This document shows, one piece after another, positions 22,690 through 33,089 of a stretch of 64,000 nucleotides of DNA. Numbering within the stretch: the first letter of the stretch is position 1; every line of letters starts with the position of its first letter. The notes under the pieces were generated by a model, which made no database searches, was not told where the DNA came from, and was given only the letters and a program-made list of their open reading frames with translations. The position numbers and the translations under genes are program-made. Origin of the DNA: Thelonectria olida (lineage: Eukaryota; Ascomycota; Sordariomycetes; Hypocreales; Nectriaceae); assembly GCA_020736575.1 (NCBI GenBank), contig JAGPYM010000082.1, positions 19,543 to 83,542 of the forward strand. The letters are read 5' to 3'.

Positions 22690-23625
22690 ATCTATACATA
22701 CCTCTTCATTACCTATCGAGCTCATATCCTAGTTCTGCTCGATATATCCTCTCCTCCACCGTACTCAGATTCCCGGCTCTACAGTAAGGACAATATCGTC
22801 CGCTGCTCCGGGCCCAACATAATTCGCAAAAAGCATGCCCTTCGACGGATCAGCCCTATTCAGATATTCACTGACCTGACACCTACCGCAAGATGTGAAA
22901 ATGCTGATTGGTCTCTCTCCCCAACAAACTGGACATTCGCGCCAATGGTATTGTGTAATCATATTTGGTTCTGAGCACGGTAGGCAATAAAGCTTTCATA
23001 CTATTAGAAAAGATACTGCGAAGGTGGCCTAGTGCGTACCTTTCCCGAAGTTTCATGCCGTTGCGATACGTACTCTTTAGAGAGAAGTTCTGAACAATTA
23101 CTGCACCGTGGCTCACCCTGATTGCCTTCGAGAGTCAAATCAATACATAGGATTTTACGGCGCGCCCTCGGTGGCTTGTCGACTCTCTTCCGTTTTCGTG
23201 CTTCCTTCCGTGGCGCGTGCGCTATGAAGAGTCTTTGAGCCATTCGCTCCGGCGCCTGTATAGGACCTCTCCCCTCTTCATTAACGGACGAGACAGCAGG
23301 CGACATTAAGATTCGGGGGCCAGTGCTGTTATCATAACATTTGGCTTCATAGTCAGCACCTACTAGGTCAATATAAGGAATGCCTTGTTCAGGAGCCGAG
23401 TACTGAGGGTGAAGCGGCATGTCGAGTGGAGGTCTAGGAGAAGAAATTGGCAGACTTTAGAGGGGGTTTATCCGCTTATATTCCTCCTACCTCACTCACC
23501 CTGCCCCAGGGTCTGGTTTCAGCTCTGATCATCTTCAATGGGACGGAGCGGCCATTGCATCTCGCCATTATCGAACTTGAGGAGTAGCGTGGCCAGTCTG
23601 AGTAGGGCAAGTTCCACATCCAAGT
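22690..23625. repeat. right arm of the inverted duplication
   Basis: Reverse complement of 15595-16545, including promoter-like sequence, the whole Cys-rich ORF and the downstream CPVC-containing frame. A handful of substitutions separate the arms. The outer boundary lies near CCACATCCAAGTTCAAG. The left part of the arm (22680-22740) has drifted more. Confidence 0.9.
23004..23420 (-). CDS. Cys-rich, NLS-bearing hypothetical protein (right copy)
   Basis: 138 aa, the inverted twin of the ORF at 15810-16226, with the same start, basic patch and CSNC pair. Differences seen: SPAVSSVNEE against SPVVSSINEE, and APERMA against APARMA. In the downstream CPVC frame (22962-22765) FANYVGPGAADD replaces FANHVGPGTADD. 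Transcription would be convergent, towards the other copy. It may be a real gene or part of an undescribed element; no transposase motif is seen. Confidence 0.5.
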   Translation of the reverse strand: MPLHPQYSAPEQGIPYIDLVGADYEAKCYDNSTGPRILMSPAVSSVNEEGRGPIQAPERMAQRLFIAHAPRKEARKRKRVDKPPRARRKILCIDLTLEGNQGEPRCSNCSELLSKEYVSQRHETSGKVRTRPPSQYLF

Positions 23626-23886
23626 TCAAGAAGTCAGAATGGCTCAACCGCGTTACGCAATCGGAATCAACGACTAATCATGACACCAAAACCGAGTGGC
23701 AAACTGACTTTTTGCTCTTAATCACGCAACTTCGGAAACCTCTCCTCTCTTATCACTACCCTAAGTTGCCCTCCTTTGCACGCATCAAATTTAAGTGCTT
23801 TCCGTCGCACTACCTTCAGCACTACTGCTTGCCTTGAGCCACACGATGGTTAGAAAGAGTATGTAGAGACCGCACACGATATAATA

Positions 23887-24614
23887 ATGCGACACGAGGC
23901 CACCAAGACTATCCATTCTTCAGCACCCGGGCGAGATGAAGCTTACTTTACGCCAAGCGATCACAATGATTCACCTAACCCCGAGAGAAAAAGGAAGCCG
24001 ATGTCTCGGGGCGAGATGGAGGGCGGAAAGGACCGGCAGCGCCTGGAAGGCAAGAAACACAAAACGAAATCGGCCGGGCGAAAGAACACAAGCAAGCTAG
24101 AGAATCTAGAGGAGCCAACTAACGCAGAAAATGCGGCTAAACTGGCCGAGTCTGAGGAGAAGAGAAATGATATGGAAGACCCAAGATACGAAGTGGAAAA
24201 AATCGTTGGTCACCGCATCAAAAACGAACCGAAGTCGAGCTCATGGTGAAATGGACTGGTTGCTCCGAGCCTACGCTCGTCGATGAGCGTACCTTTTAAT
24301 AAGACTGCCCACATGTGCTTTACCACTACCGGAAAACCAGTGGGACCCGCGAGAAAGCAACGGGAATAAATTCATGATTCCACGCCTTTCGGATCCTCGA
24401 TTGGAGGGCCAAGGGCAAATTGCTATTTCTGGTGCAGTGGGTTGGATACCCGCCTGAGGATTCGACGTGGGAGCTTGCGTGGAGGGTTAAGGCTTTCGCG
24501 GAGGAGATGCACATCCGGCTGGGAGGGTTGCTTGGGAAAAGAAGAACCAGACATAGGCTTGAGGAATCTGCATGCGATAGCCGATCCTTCGGTAGATATG
24601 GCACTCGCAGGTAG
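23887..24614 (+). pseudogene. broken double-chromodomain protein
   Basis: The first 120 codons from ATG are charged and lysine-rich and end in a chromodomain start, YEVEKIVGHRIKNEPKS. The frame then shifts by one: the continuation VELMVKWTGCSEPTL is open in the next frame, meets TAA TAA, resumes DCPHVLYHYRKTSGTREKATG and stops again. A further shift leads to a second chromodomain, FRILDWRAKGKLLFLVQWVGYPPEDSTWE (about 24373-24460). The order CD, linker with HYRK, CD matches a fungal family of tandem-chromodomain proteins. At least two frame changes and several stops make it dead as read. It could once have bound methylated histone tails. Confidence 0.75.
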
Positions 24615-25396
24615 TTGTTGGTGGCCCATGGTATTGTTTGCTATATTGTTTGCTACTAAACAATAGGATAGCATGGTCGCCTGTGAGAGACTGTTACGAT
24701 TGCGCAAGTCCCATCGATACAGCCTGAGGCAATTTGCTCGATGGACTCCACTTTAATGGGCATCAGGCTCATTAGCACTGTGGGTATTCAAGCTGGTTTC
24801 CATGGAGGCTGTAGCAGCCTTAATAAAACTTACTTAAAGTATGAGTGTCGCGCCTGTCCTCATTCATTTTCTCACATTGGGGTCGTCTTGCCGTTCTGCC
24901 GGGGTTTACGGTCTGCCGTGGACAGATTTTATGCATAGGCTGTAACAATTGTCTAGTTATAGTAAATTATAAGTTATTTAGTTAACATTTTAGATATGAT
25001 TTGACTTAGTTATAGGATATTCAATACAGTGATAAATCACACTTGGCGAACGCCCCTCATATTATTTTGAAAAAGTTCTGTATGTCATTTACATTCACGG
25101 ATCGGAAATAATTGAAGATTGGCCACGGGGACCGCCTCGAGCTTTTGGAAGCAGCACCACAAGAAGAAGCGTCATAGTACACGCACCAACTCTGCCTGTT
25201 GCTTTCGTCCTGCAGGAAGAAAGTTCAATCCAGGGGTGACCCAGCCGAGGGCACCATCCTTAGCCCTAGACTTATTCCTACTATTGGTTGCCACAATCAC
25301 CAACTTGCATCGCCATACGCAACACCCTGGCCGCTCAGACTTGTGCTATTGGGACAGCTGGGGAATGGGCTGCTGGGCGATTTACTAGATTGAAAC
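24615..25396. other. intergenic, partly AT-rich
   Basis: From about 24950 to 25110 the sequence is very AT-rich. Short plus-strand ORFs over 25119-25494 overlap the PLAC8 gene on the other strand or have no domain. Confidence 0.4.
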
Positions 25397-26032
25397 CTAG
25401 GGGCCCATTGCCATTCTCTCCTGTTTACTATCATAGGCCCGGGCAATGGAGTTGCGAGCGAGACGAGCCTTCACTTCCCTCTCCTGCTGGATGAGAGCGC
25501 AGCAGCCGCACCAGTAACTGACGCAGCAGTCGTTCATTGCACTACCCTTGATGCCGAACCTCTCACGGACCTCACCCCGTTTCATCATGGAATAGCTGTT
25601 GCAAAGAGGTTAGAGAACGTCTGACACTGAAATGCTATTTAGGATAACCTCGGACTCACATCCAACCGCAACAGGTGAAGCACTGGATGCCGCAGAAGAT
25701 TGCGCAACCACTGTTACAAGTTCTGGCATTTCGCATGGTCGGGTCTCGTATGCGGTCGGCGGTCTTCCCGAGCACTATGAATTGCGGTGTTAGCGATCTT
25801 GTCCGTGTGGCGCTTGACCGTTGTCTTGGCCACGGTCGTCTATCGCTCATGGCAGAGGGTGAATGGGGGCGGCAGGTCAATGCCGATTCTTAGTCCAGGC
25901 GGTCAACTCACAAACGCATGGCAAGAAGGTGCCGAGCAAGCAGATGTCGCAAGGACCACAGCTGCAGAGGCTATTAGTCCATTCATGGTTCCGTGTTGGA
26001 GGAATGGGTACTATAGTGTCCGGTCGGGGCAT
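25397..26032 (-). CDS. PLAC8-family cysteine-rich protein
   Basis: Three exons on the minus strand: 26032-25912, 25774-25660 and 25595-25397, with introns of 137 and 64 nt, both GT/AG and in phase, giving 144 aa. The start is the first ATG (MPRPDTIVPIPPT). Domain order: EWTNSLCSCGPCDICLLGTFLPC (about 18-38), then GKTADRIRDP, CNSGCAIFCGIQCFTCCGW, and MMKRGEVRERFGIKGSAMNDCCVSYWC followed by CALIQQEREVKAR. These are the conserved PLAC8 cysteine clusters (CC, CxxC) and the QxxREV motif. The hydrophobic middle parts usually sit at membranes. Family roles include metal transport and cell size or number control; none is established for this protein. No damage is seen. Confidence 0.93.
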
Positions 26033-27120
26033 TGTCACCGATTTGGTTGGTGAAAGGAAGGCCAAGCTTGAAGCGATTTTGGAATTCAAGGGAAGCCGGC
26101 GGACATGGCAGATGGAAGAGGCTGAAGAGATAGAGAATGTTACAGTACACCATTGGAAATCGAAGAAATATCTTTGATCTTGATGCTAACGCAAGACCGC
26201 CAGATCCGGCCGTTCGGTTTGTGACAACCGACGAAGTCGTTGGCGGATTTGAGCTTGCGGTGGTCTGCTCTCGAAGCGGCCTTAGAAAGATAGCTGCCGA
26301 AGTCAGCTCTTCTGGTCCATTTCAACAACGTAAAGTGCGAGTTATACTGTATTATATGCCCCAGTTCTCTATACCAGTCTACGAGCAGTCGAGCACAAAC
26401 CTTCATGAGTTGAGGAAAGACCCACCGATGAAGGTGCAACGCTGGGCCGAAGCGGGAGATACGCCTTGGTCAGGGGCAACACGCATACTAATTTGGCACA
26501 GATGTGATCTTCGATTAGGCTGTTGTGTTTAGAATGCGAAAGTTACAGTCCTTTATGGGGGAGAAGGGGAGATGAACATAACAATGAAGGCCCGTAGACT
26601 GTGGGGTTGGGTGTATTTCATGTCTTTAGGGATAACTACGCTGAAGGCCAGCGGCTTCGCATAGTTCTCAATACTTGTACTAGCTCGTCTGGCTGTTTTG
26701 AAGAGTAGGATCGCAGTGTCAGCCACTGGAAGAGTTCACTTAAATCATCCATGTAGACGGGCGTTGCTTCATCCATGTTCTCTTGGCGCCTTATATCAGC
26801 GACAGAGACTTCTATGTTTGACCAGGGTAGAGGAATTGATATATGCACGCAGGTTGAAACAGGCTCGAGGGGGCAACGTCTGTTAGCAAGGGTTACAGAT
26901 TAGATGAAGCCGTATGATGTTGCCAAGGGCCAGCCTATAAAGCTGAATGCAGAACATGCAGCAAATGGATAGAATGCCAGGCGTCGGCCTTGGTTGCTTT
27001 TCGCTGAAAATTGCCGTGGGGCTCTCTAGGTAGGACGACTCACTGAGTAGTTACATATTAAGCCTTGGCTGTTCCTTCTTTTCCAGTTTCTTATGGGAGC
27101 GCATGTGCACCGTATAAGCA
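26033..27120. other. intergenic with weak ORFs
   Basis: A 131-codon ATG frame on the plus strand (26137-26532) has fairly protein-like composition (FVTTDEVVGGFELAVVCS) but no known domain. A minus-strand frame (26848-26636) without ATG reads VYMDDLSELFQWLTL and looks like a fragment of a fungal protein. Neither is supported enough to call. Confidence 0.3.
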
Positions 27121-27801
27121 ATGACAGAGTTAGAGAATCAGAGAGCATTTTCCAAGACCGGGTCTATATCTAGGGCCCAGAAAATGTATCTGGATATGGA
27201 CGAGATCCATTGGGTTTACTCTACTGCCGCAGCATCATGTTCTTGGTTTCTCTTGGCCGGGTACCTTATTTCTCCGTCCACGTATACATCAATCAGCGAA
27301 TCGGACACTTTGAACAATACGGGGAAAGTGGGGAAGTCGCTGATGAAAGCGGTGCAGAACGTTCCCTTGATCGTTATTGCTTCTGTTTTCTGTTTCGTTG
27401 CCACGTCGGGTTTGGTATTTCTTTGGAGACGGAACCAGAATAATTATTTCTGGGTGAAGCGATACGTAGTCATGTAAGTACATGCCTACGAAGCTTATCA
27501 GCTGATGTGTAACAAAAAACATGAAAGCCCGGTCTTGACCAACTCCGCGATGGGCCTCATCACGACGATTTTGAATATATACACTGTTCGGGAGGGTCAG
27601 TGGTCTATCACGGCGATCATCACAGGGTCCATCATAGGAGCTTGGCTTCTTTTTTCCCTCGCTGTGTTTGTCGCCTACGATGGTTTTCTTATCCCCGGAC
27701 TCGAAAAAAACAGAAACGACCGGGCTCTTCAATCTAGCATTCATTTCTGCCTTCAGCTCTGCGAGCGGTTCCGTGATACCCTGAAGCGGCGTGGTTTTTG
27801 A
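27121..27801 (+). CDS. four-TM fungal integral membrane protein
   Basis: Two exons, 27121-27473 and 27528-27801, with a 54-nt intron (GTAAGT...AAAG), 208 aa, ATG start. Likely membrane spans: STAAASCSWFLLAGYLISP (about 35-53), VPLIVIASVFCFVATSGLVFL (about 81-101), a span starting NSAMGLITTILNIY, and IITGSIIGAWLLFSLAVFVAY. An EIHWVYSTAAA lead-in and REGQWSITAI before the last span resemble a conserved fungal membrane-protein family of unknown function. The C-terminus is short and basic. The stop lies only about 20 bp from the left end of the Fot1-type transposon, so the insertion may have altered its 3' end or terminator. Confidence 0.75.
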
Positions 27802-27824
27802 CTGAGAGTCTGCGATTCTACGTA

Positions 27825-29660
27825 ATGTGCATGATAAGCGAGTGGATCAGACTGAGTGGATCACTTGACTACACCCTGACTTCCTCTAACCAGCAAAATC
27901 AACCACAACACTCTAAATCGGCTCAAATCAATTCACTATATTCTTGAGACACTTCTACTTCTATCTGACATCTTCTTGCATTACGTCCTGTCTTGCCACA
28001 GACGCCACATCGCCGTTGCTTTATTTCCGCTCTCTGCTAGCGACGACCATTTCCTCGACTTTTATTTTCCAACTGCACATCTACCTCTTTCTGACCTTGC
28101 AAATCCTGTCTTTGGTCTAGAGTATAGGTTCCTTCTTCTCGAAGTCGATTTTCTTAACATGTTGACGTCAACTAAGGGTCTTGTTCTCCTGTTGAAGGAT
28201 CTAGTTCTCTAGCCTCAATAAAGCGATCTGATGCATGATTCCTTGTGTCCCTTTGGCAAACTCGCCAACAGCATTAATAATAGGTGTCGGGGAGCTATTT
28301 TGATGAAGGGAGATCCGATTTAATAAATTCAGACTGTGAGCTCGCCTTAATCGGGTTGTTTGGCGTCTTCGAAACCCAGGGGGCGGTTAGCTCATTAACC
28401 CCTTCAACTGGCGTTGGCGTTCGTAGCTTCACATCTGGCCTAGCAATCACAATTTCTAGATCAATGGAATAAGGCATGCGCCCCGCGAGCCTCCTCGAAT
28501 GTTCTTTCCCGTCATAGAATCGTAGAATGCGGCGTAAAACACAGGGAAGAAGTCGTCCTTAGTGATGTGGCTTGTACCGGTCCTCATGTTCTTCTCAATT
28601 TGTCGGCCGTACGCTTGCTTAAGCGAGCAAAAGCAGCCGACGTCAAGAGCTTGGAGCATGCGAGATGAATGAGGAGGCATACAAAGAGTAATGATGTTAT
28701 TCTCCTTGCAGAATAGCTCGAAGTCTGTCGAGTGGTGACTTTCATGGCCGTCTAGGATAAGGAGGCGATATCCGCCTGTGTACGGGTTTGGCATGCTTGT
28801 CGAAATGCTGAATCTATTCTAGGCCTCTTGCGTCCGTAGCCTAGCTGTTATTAGACGTGGCGATTACCTAGTCTTGAGGTAGAGGGCTGTCCTTATATCA
28901 GGTTGATAGGTGATATTTACCTGAAACGATGATGAATGGAGGGACCGCCCGGCCTTGGGAATTGGCGCCCGGGATGACTGTAGCTCATTCTCTGTTGCTA
29001 GGCTGCACTAATTTTGTGCTTGAACGCCTATCTGAGCTTGTGACGACCATGCCTGATGAGATAACTCCCACCATAAAACCAGTCTCGTCGAAGTTGTAGA
29101 TATCTAAGGCCGCAATGCCGCCTTCGAGATTGTGTTCCGCACGAGGGCAAACCAGCCACGAATAGTGTCTGGATCTTCGCACAAGGCTTTCTTGTAGTCA
29201 TATCGGCGAAATATATGCGCCTTGAGCTCTGGCTGTCGTTTGACGAAGTTGAAAGCCCAGCGCTTGCCGACCTTGGGCGCGTCGCGCTCCGCGAGCAGTC
29301 GATTGGCCATATCTTCCACCTCACGAAGCCAGGGAGAATATGATCGCGTATCCAGGTCAAGATGTATTGAGCAATGGTTGATTCTTCCAGATCGGTAAGA
29401 TGCTGAGATTTAGGCGTGCAGTCGCGGCGTGAAGGTAATACCCGATCGCGTCGACGCTGTACAGTACTGAAGGGGACTTCATACACTGCAGCAGCACGTC
29501 GGATGCTAAAATTAGGGCCTCTTTCGAGAGCTTGAATAGCAAGCATAAATCGAACTTCTTTGCTCGGCGGTTCCAGGTTTGGCTATTGACATATCTCAAT
29601 TTAAACGTTTGGGGTAAGTGGTCCTCTCACTCATCTGATCCACTCGCTTATCATGTACGT
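27825..29660 (-). mobile_element. Fot1/pogo-type (Tc1/mariner superfamily) DNA transposon, 1.84 kb
   Basis: The element is bounded by imperfect terminal inverted repeats. The left end is ATGTGCATGATAAGCGAGTG followed by GATCAGA. The reverse complement of the right end is ACGTACATGATAAGCGAGTG followed by GATCAGA. A TA dinucleotide flanks each end (27823-27824 and 29661-29662), the expected target duplication. Similarity between the ends continues for about 45 bp. The enclosed transposase is on the minus strand and is disrupted, so the copy is defective in itself but could be mobilised in trans. Confidence 0.92.
28295..29599 (-). pseudogene. frameshifted pogo/Fot1 transposase
   Basis: Collinear transposase segments fall in different frames. 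The N-terminal helix-turn-helix is near 29540-29340 (SIRRAAAVYEVPFSTVQRRR, LTDLEESTIAQYIL). The Tc5-type HTH is near 29319-29104 (VEDMANRLLAERDAPKVGKR equivalent, RRYDYKKALCEDPDTIRGWF). First catalytic block: DIYNFDETGFMVGVISSG (29110-29040). Second: RLLILDGHESHHSTDF (28770-28720), then MPPHSSRMLQALDVGCF. C-terminal tail: LRTPTPVEG and SKTPNNP (28420-28350). The three catalytic Asp positions (DE, DGH, DVG) are still recognisable. At least four frame changes separate the pieces, so no full-length product can be made. Confidence 0.9.
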
Positions 29661-30360
29661 TATACAGGAACTCATCAGACGGAGATGGATGGTGGTTCGT
29701 CACACGCTCTAGATGGGTCTGGACAGGTGTTCATGATGGTTGAGAAGTTCTTCACTCATATGCTAATCTCGTTTGGAGAAAGAGCGAAGACTCATTGTAT
29801 AATGCTGGACTTCCTGTGATGGATGAATGGGAAAAGGTTTGTCTCTCATAGAACATCGCGTTGTCGACGGGGTTGGGGAAGACTCAGCAAGCATTCACGT
29901 TTGATATGAGAATTCCACACTTTATTTTCGCTTAACGGTCCGCCACATACTTGCAACTGGAACCTGACTAGACACTCGAGCATTTTAGAGAAATGCCCAT
30001 GTGTTTTAATACCACTGTTGTAGGGACATAGAACCTGATGCGGTAGCTAGGTTGAGGCTCTGCGCCGACCAGTTACTGGTGTTTTTCTTTACGTGACTAG
30101 TGGTACAGATCACAGAAGAAGAGATGGTCCGCTTAAGACGATGTGCCACCTGTACTTCAATCCCTTCCTTGGCCCATTCGACTGTTGACGTCCTTCAGCA
30201 GATCTGTCAGACAGGTATCGCTCACACGATTAATAAAGGGGTCACTTCAGGCGAGGCGAAGCGATTCAACACACGAAGCAGGCATAAGCTAGAATGGACC
30301 GTGGTCTGGATTGCAAAGCGCTTGTATTACTGCTTCGGCTTGGCCTGCAGCACCTGACCG
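29661..30360. other. 3' flank of the CenH3 gene
   Basis: The 85-codon plus-strand ORF at 30100-30357 has no domain. No other feature seen. Confidence 0.4.
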
Positions 30361-30900
30361 CTACCCGAGTCCTCCCCAGATACCGCGAATTCTCCTAGCA
30401 AGGTGCACGTCTTTCTGCATAATAGTGACTCGTTTGGCATGCAACGCACAAAGATTGATATCCTCGAATAAGTGCACCAGATACGCTTCGGTCGCTTCCT
30501 GCACGGCTTGGATGGCCTGAGTTTGCCAATGTATTCCCTCTCCCGGCGGACGACATGCGAGAGAAATTTCGCGAACCTGGACTCTTCGTTAGCCCGGATT
30601 CAGACAAATTTTGTGGAGAAGGTGATTCCAGACAAGGCGGGAGAATGGCATTTTGAGAAGCAGTAGATCAGTGCTCTTTTGATGGCGCCTGATCTCCATC
30701 AGAGCCCTCGTACCACGGCGGTAGCGCCGCCTTGGTCGGATAGGCACCGGATCCCCCGCTGAAGGTGTCATAGTCGGTCAGTGTGGGTCGAATAACCCTT
30801 GACAGAGCAGGAGCTACTCACCTTGGACGTCAAGTAGATGGGATTGGGAGGGGCGACTTGTGGTCACAGGGCCTGAAGGTGGATGCTGTCCTTTAGCCAT
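30361..30900 (-). CDS. centromeric histone H3 variant (CenH3/CENP-A)
   Basis: The histone that replaces H3 in centromeric nucleosomes and specifies kinetochore position. Three exons on the minus strand: 30900-30822, 30758-30634 and 30576-30361. The introns are 63 and 57 nt, the second with branch GCTAACG, all phases agree, and the product is 139 aa. The N-terminal tail ([11 protein letters not shown]..., about 41 residues) is short and unlike the canonical ARTKQTARKS tail. The fold follows: [20 protein letters not shown] (alphaN), [17 protein letters not shown] (alpha1), a long loop 1 with [31 protein letters not shown] (alpha2), [20 protein letters not shown], and the end [12 protein letters not shown]. 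The extended loop 1, Trp in IHWQ and the WGGLG end are CenH3 hallmarks. Changes such as PFSRL, IHWQTQ, AVQEA, EDINLC and KDVHL differ from what I recall of fungal CenH3 consensus (PFARL, LRWQSQ, ALQEA, EDTNLC, KDIQL). It could be the sole CenH3 or a second copy. Confidence 0.93.
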
Positions 30901-32360
30901 CGAGTTGTGAGTAGCTGAAGAGGAAGCGGAGGCAGGAGACTCCGGGCGAATGCATGAAACGATGTTAGAATTAGACCAAGTTAGATCCAGGCGTCACATG
31001 AGAATGAAAGTGGATGGATTAAATGAGGTGGGACAGGGTTGATATAGATGGCGATGGAGTCATTCTGACATCTCTCGATCTACACGACGCTAGTTGGTCG
31101 TCCGTCCATAAAGAGCATAGCCATTTCCATTTTTGGGGCCCTTTACCTGTGCGAGGGCTGTGTGCATCGGTAGTTGGACGCTCTGGAATGGTCCCACCCT
31201 CATTCAACTTGTGAAAAAGATTTGCCAGCGTTTCCCTGTGCACCTAACTAAGCTGCATGAGGATGCACCGAACTTCCATGAGAGGTCTTTGTTCTAGAAT
31301 TTGATCCTGTGTTTTGCCTGTATGACTAAACTATAACTATAGAATTGGCTAGTAGTAACAGAAAAATTAAATCGACGGCACGAACTCACCTTCGGATTTA
31401 GACGAGAAATATAAACATCGTATCACACATACCAATCATATTACAGTACTACAGGAACCAGCTTCACCGTTCACGTAGGCTCATCAAATAGCCATTCTAA
31501 AAGTTCTACGCACTGCCAACTCAAACACCATCATAAACGCCATCCTGAGTGAGAAGCTTGAGACATTCTACGGTATTAACGCCATCCGTGGCTGCTTGCG
31601 ACAGCTTCCCGCCAGGAATAGCAGTGAGGGCCCTCTGTGCAGGCGAGATGTGAGGGTGAAGTAGCAAGAACAGAGACTTCGCGGTGCAATGATAAGATCG
31701 ATGTATCGCCTAATTTCTTTATTGATTTAGGGCCGAGTTACCATAAATATCCCGTTGTTCACTGCCACAATTCTGTCATTTGACTGGTGGATGACTATTC
31801 CAGCTGCCAACTTACATACCAATAGGATCCGACACGTGAAGAAGAAAATAGGATCAAAATTGTTCCGTCAAGACCGTATCTACCTTTTTTGACATGTTTT
31901 CCAAGAAGGGAATGTATGTAGTTAAGCTATATAAGTTATGCCTAAATAAAAACAAAAGTAAGATTAACTATCGTGACTACTAATCAGTATCATGACCAAC
32001 AATGCAAACGTAAGGTAGCGTGGCATGTCTGGCCGAGCCATGCTCGATGAGCCTCAGCCAACTTGCGGTAGAAGAAGAGGCTAGAGGTAAGACATGTTTA
32101 CTATGGTACCGACCAACAAGAGTGATATAGATGCCTCTACAAGCTTATTCTGCTGACCCAGGAGCATGATTTGTGCTTTATCTGCGAACCAAGGATGATG
32201 CCGAGAGAATGAAAGGAAACTCTGGATGATGAATGACTTTCCCCCAAGCGGTCAAGTGATTCGACGTAAAGCACACCAAAGGTTTGACATCGGCACGGCG
32301 GACCGCGTTCAGTGCAGAAGCCATCGCAGTAATAGCAAGTCAGGTGACACACTCAGGGAG
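30901..32360. other. gene-poor stretch upstream of CenH3
   Basis: From 31320 to 32030 it is AT-rich and stop-rich. Short opposed ORFs at 31019-31243 are shadows of each other. No gene, RNA or repeat supported. Confidence 0.45.
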
Positions 32361-32996
32361 CTACAATATGGAGCATCTGAGAAGAATGTGAAGGAGGGGA
32401 TACAAAAGTACCAGACTATTCCAGTGAGAAGCCTGGCCTGCCGAGGAGCTCGCGGCTAGAGAAGCCGTGGCGGCGGCTGTAGGAGACCACGGCGTCTGAG
32501 AGAGACTCTCGGTGGCTGTGGTGGAGATATTGGCAAACTTTGCGGTTGCTAGAGTTGATGTTTGCCAAACCACCAAAGACGTGGTGGGGGGTGGGCTTAT
32601 GCCTGTCAGTCCTGGGGTCACAAGTGTGATTTGGGTGGGAGACGACTCGGGGGTGATGATTGATGTAGGCTGGACCTCCAAGTATTGGGTGAGTTGAGGA
32701 CAAGAGCATTGTGGAGTAGTGAGAAACGTTGGAGGCAGGGCCGAACTTTCATCCGTGACACTGCGGAGCTGATTGGTAAAAGCGGCATTGGTAGACGTGT
32801 CGGTGACCAATGTTTCATGCTCCGACGCACACATTGTGGTTGTATGGCACGAGAATACTCGCATGTCCAAGGCCCGCCTTGACTTTTGTACTATTTCCAG
32901 TGTCCCAATCCGGCGACTATTGAACTTGGGGCCATAATGAACTGTGGAAGGCGATTTTGAATGAGGCGAGTGATAAGAACAAGGAAGTAATGGCAT
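32361..32996 (-). CDS. Ser/Thr-rich, possibly GPI-anchored surface protein
   Basis: 211-aa frame from ATG. Residues about 100-190 are rich in Ser, Thr and Pro (TSIITPESSPTQITLVTPG, TATESLSQTPW), followed by small residues (AAATASLAASSSAGQ) and a hydrophobic C-terminus (SLVLLYPLLHILL). That is the layout of a GPI-anchor signal, with omega-site candidates in SSSAG. Cysteines near residues 50-57 (SCHTTTMC) and 97-99 (CSC) could be disulfide-bonded. The N-terminus is not a signal peptide, so a first exon may be missing or the frame may be spurious. Confidence 0.35.
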   Translation of the reverse strand: MPLLPCSYHSPHSKSPSTVHYGPKFNSRRIGTLEIVQKSRRALDMRVFSCHTTTMCASEHETLVTDTSTNAAFTNQLRSVTDESSALPPTFLTTPQCSCPQLTQYLEVQPTSIITPESSPTQITLVTPGLTGISPPPTTSLVVWQTSTLATAKFANISTTATESLSQTPWSPTAAATASLAASSSAGQASHWNSLVLLYPLLHILLRCSIL

Positions 32997-33089
32997 ATTC
33001 TGGCACTTGCATTGGCTTTTAGAAAGCGTTTGCGTTATTTAAAATCCAGGGACGAGGCGCATCATTCTTGTTTCCCCAATTCAGTGAAC

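Noticed and set aside
30361..30900. Canonical histone H3
   Set aside because: The tail lacks the ARTKQTARKS start, loop 1 is extended, and the C-terminus is WGGLG rather than GERA, so the variant call fits better.
32512..32697. Plus-strand ORF overlapping the Ser/Thr-rich gene
   Set aside because: It is the antisense shadow of a longer minus-strand frame with a GPI-like plan; Val/Gly composition mirrors the Thr/Pro codons of the other strand.
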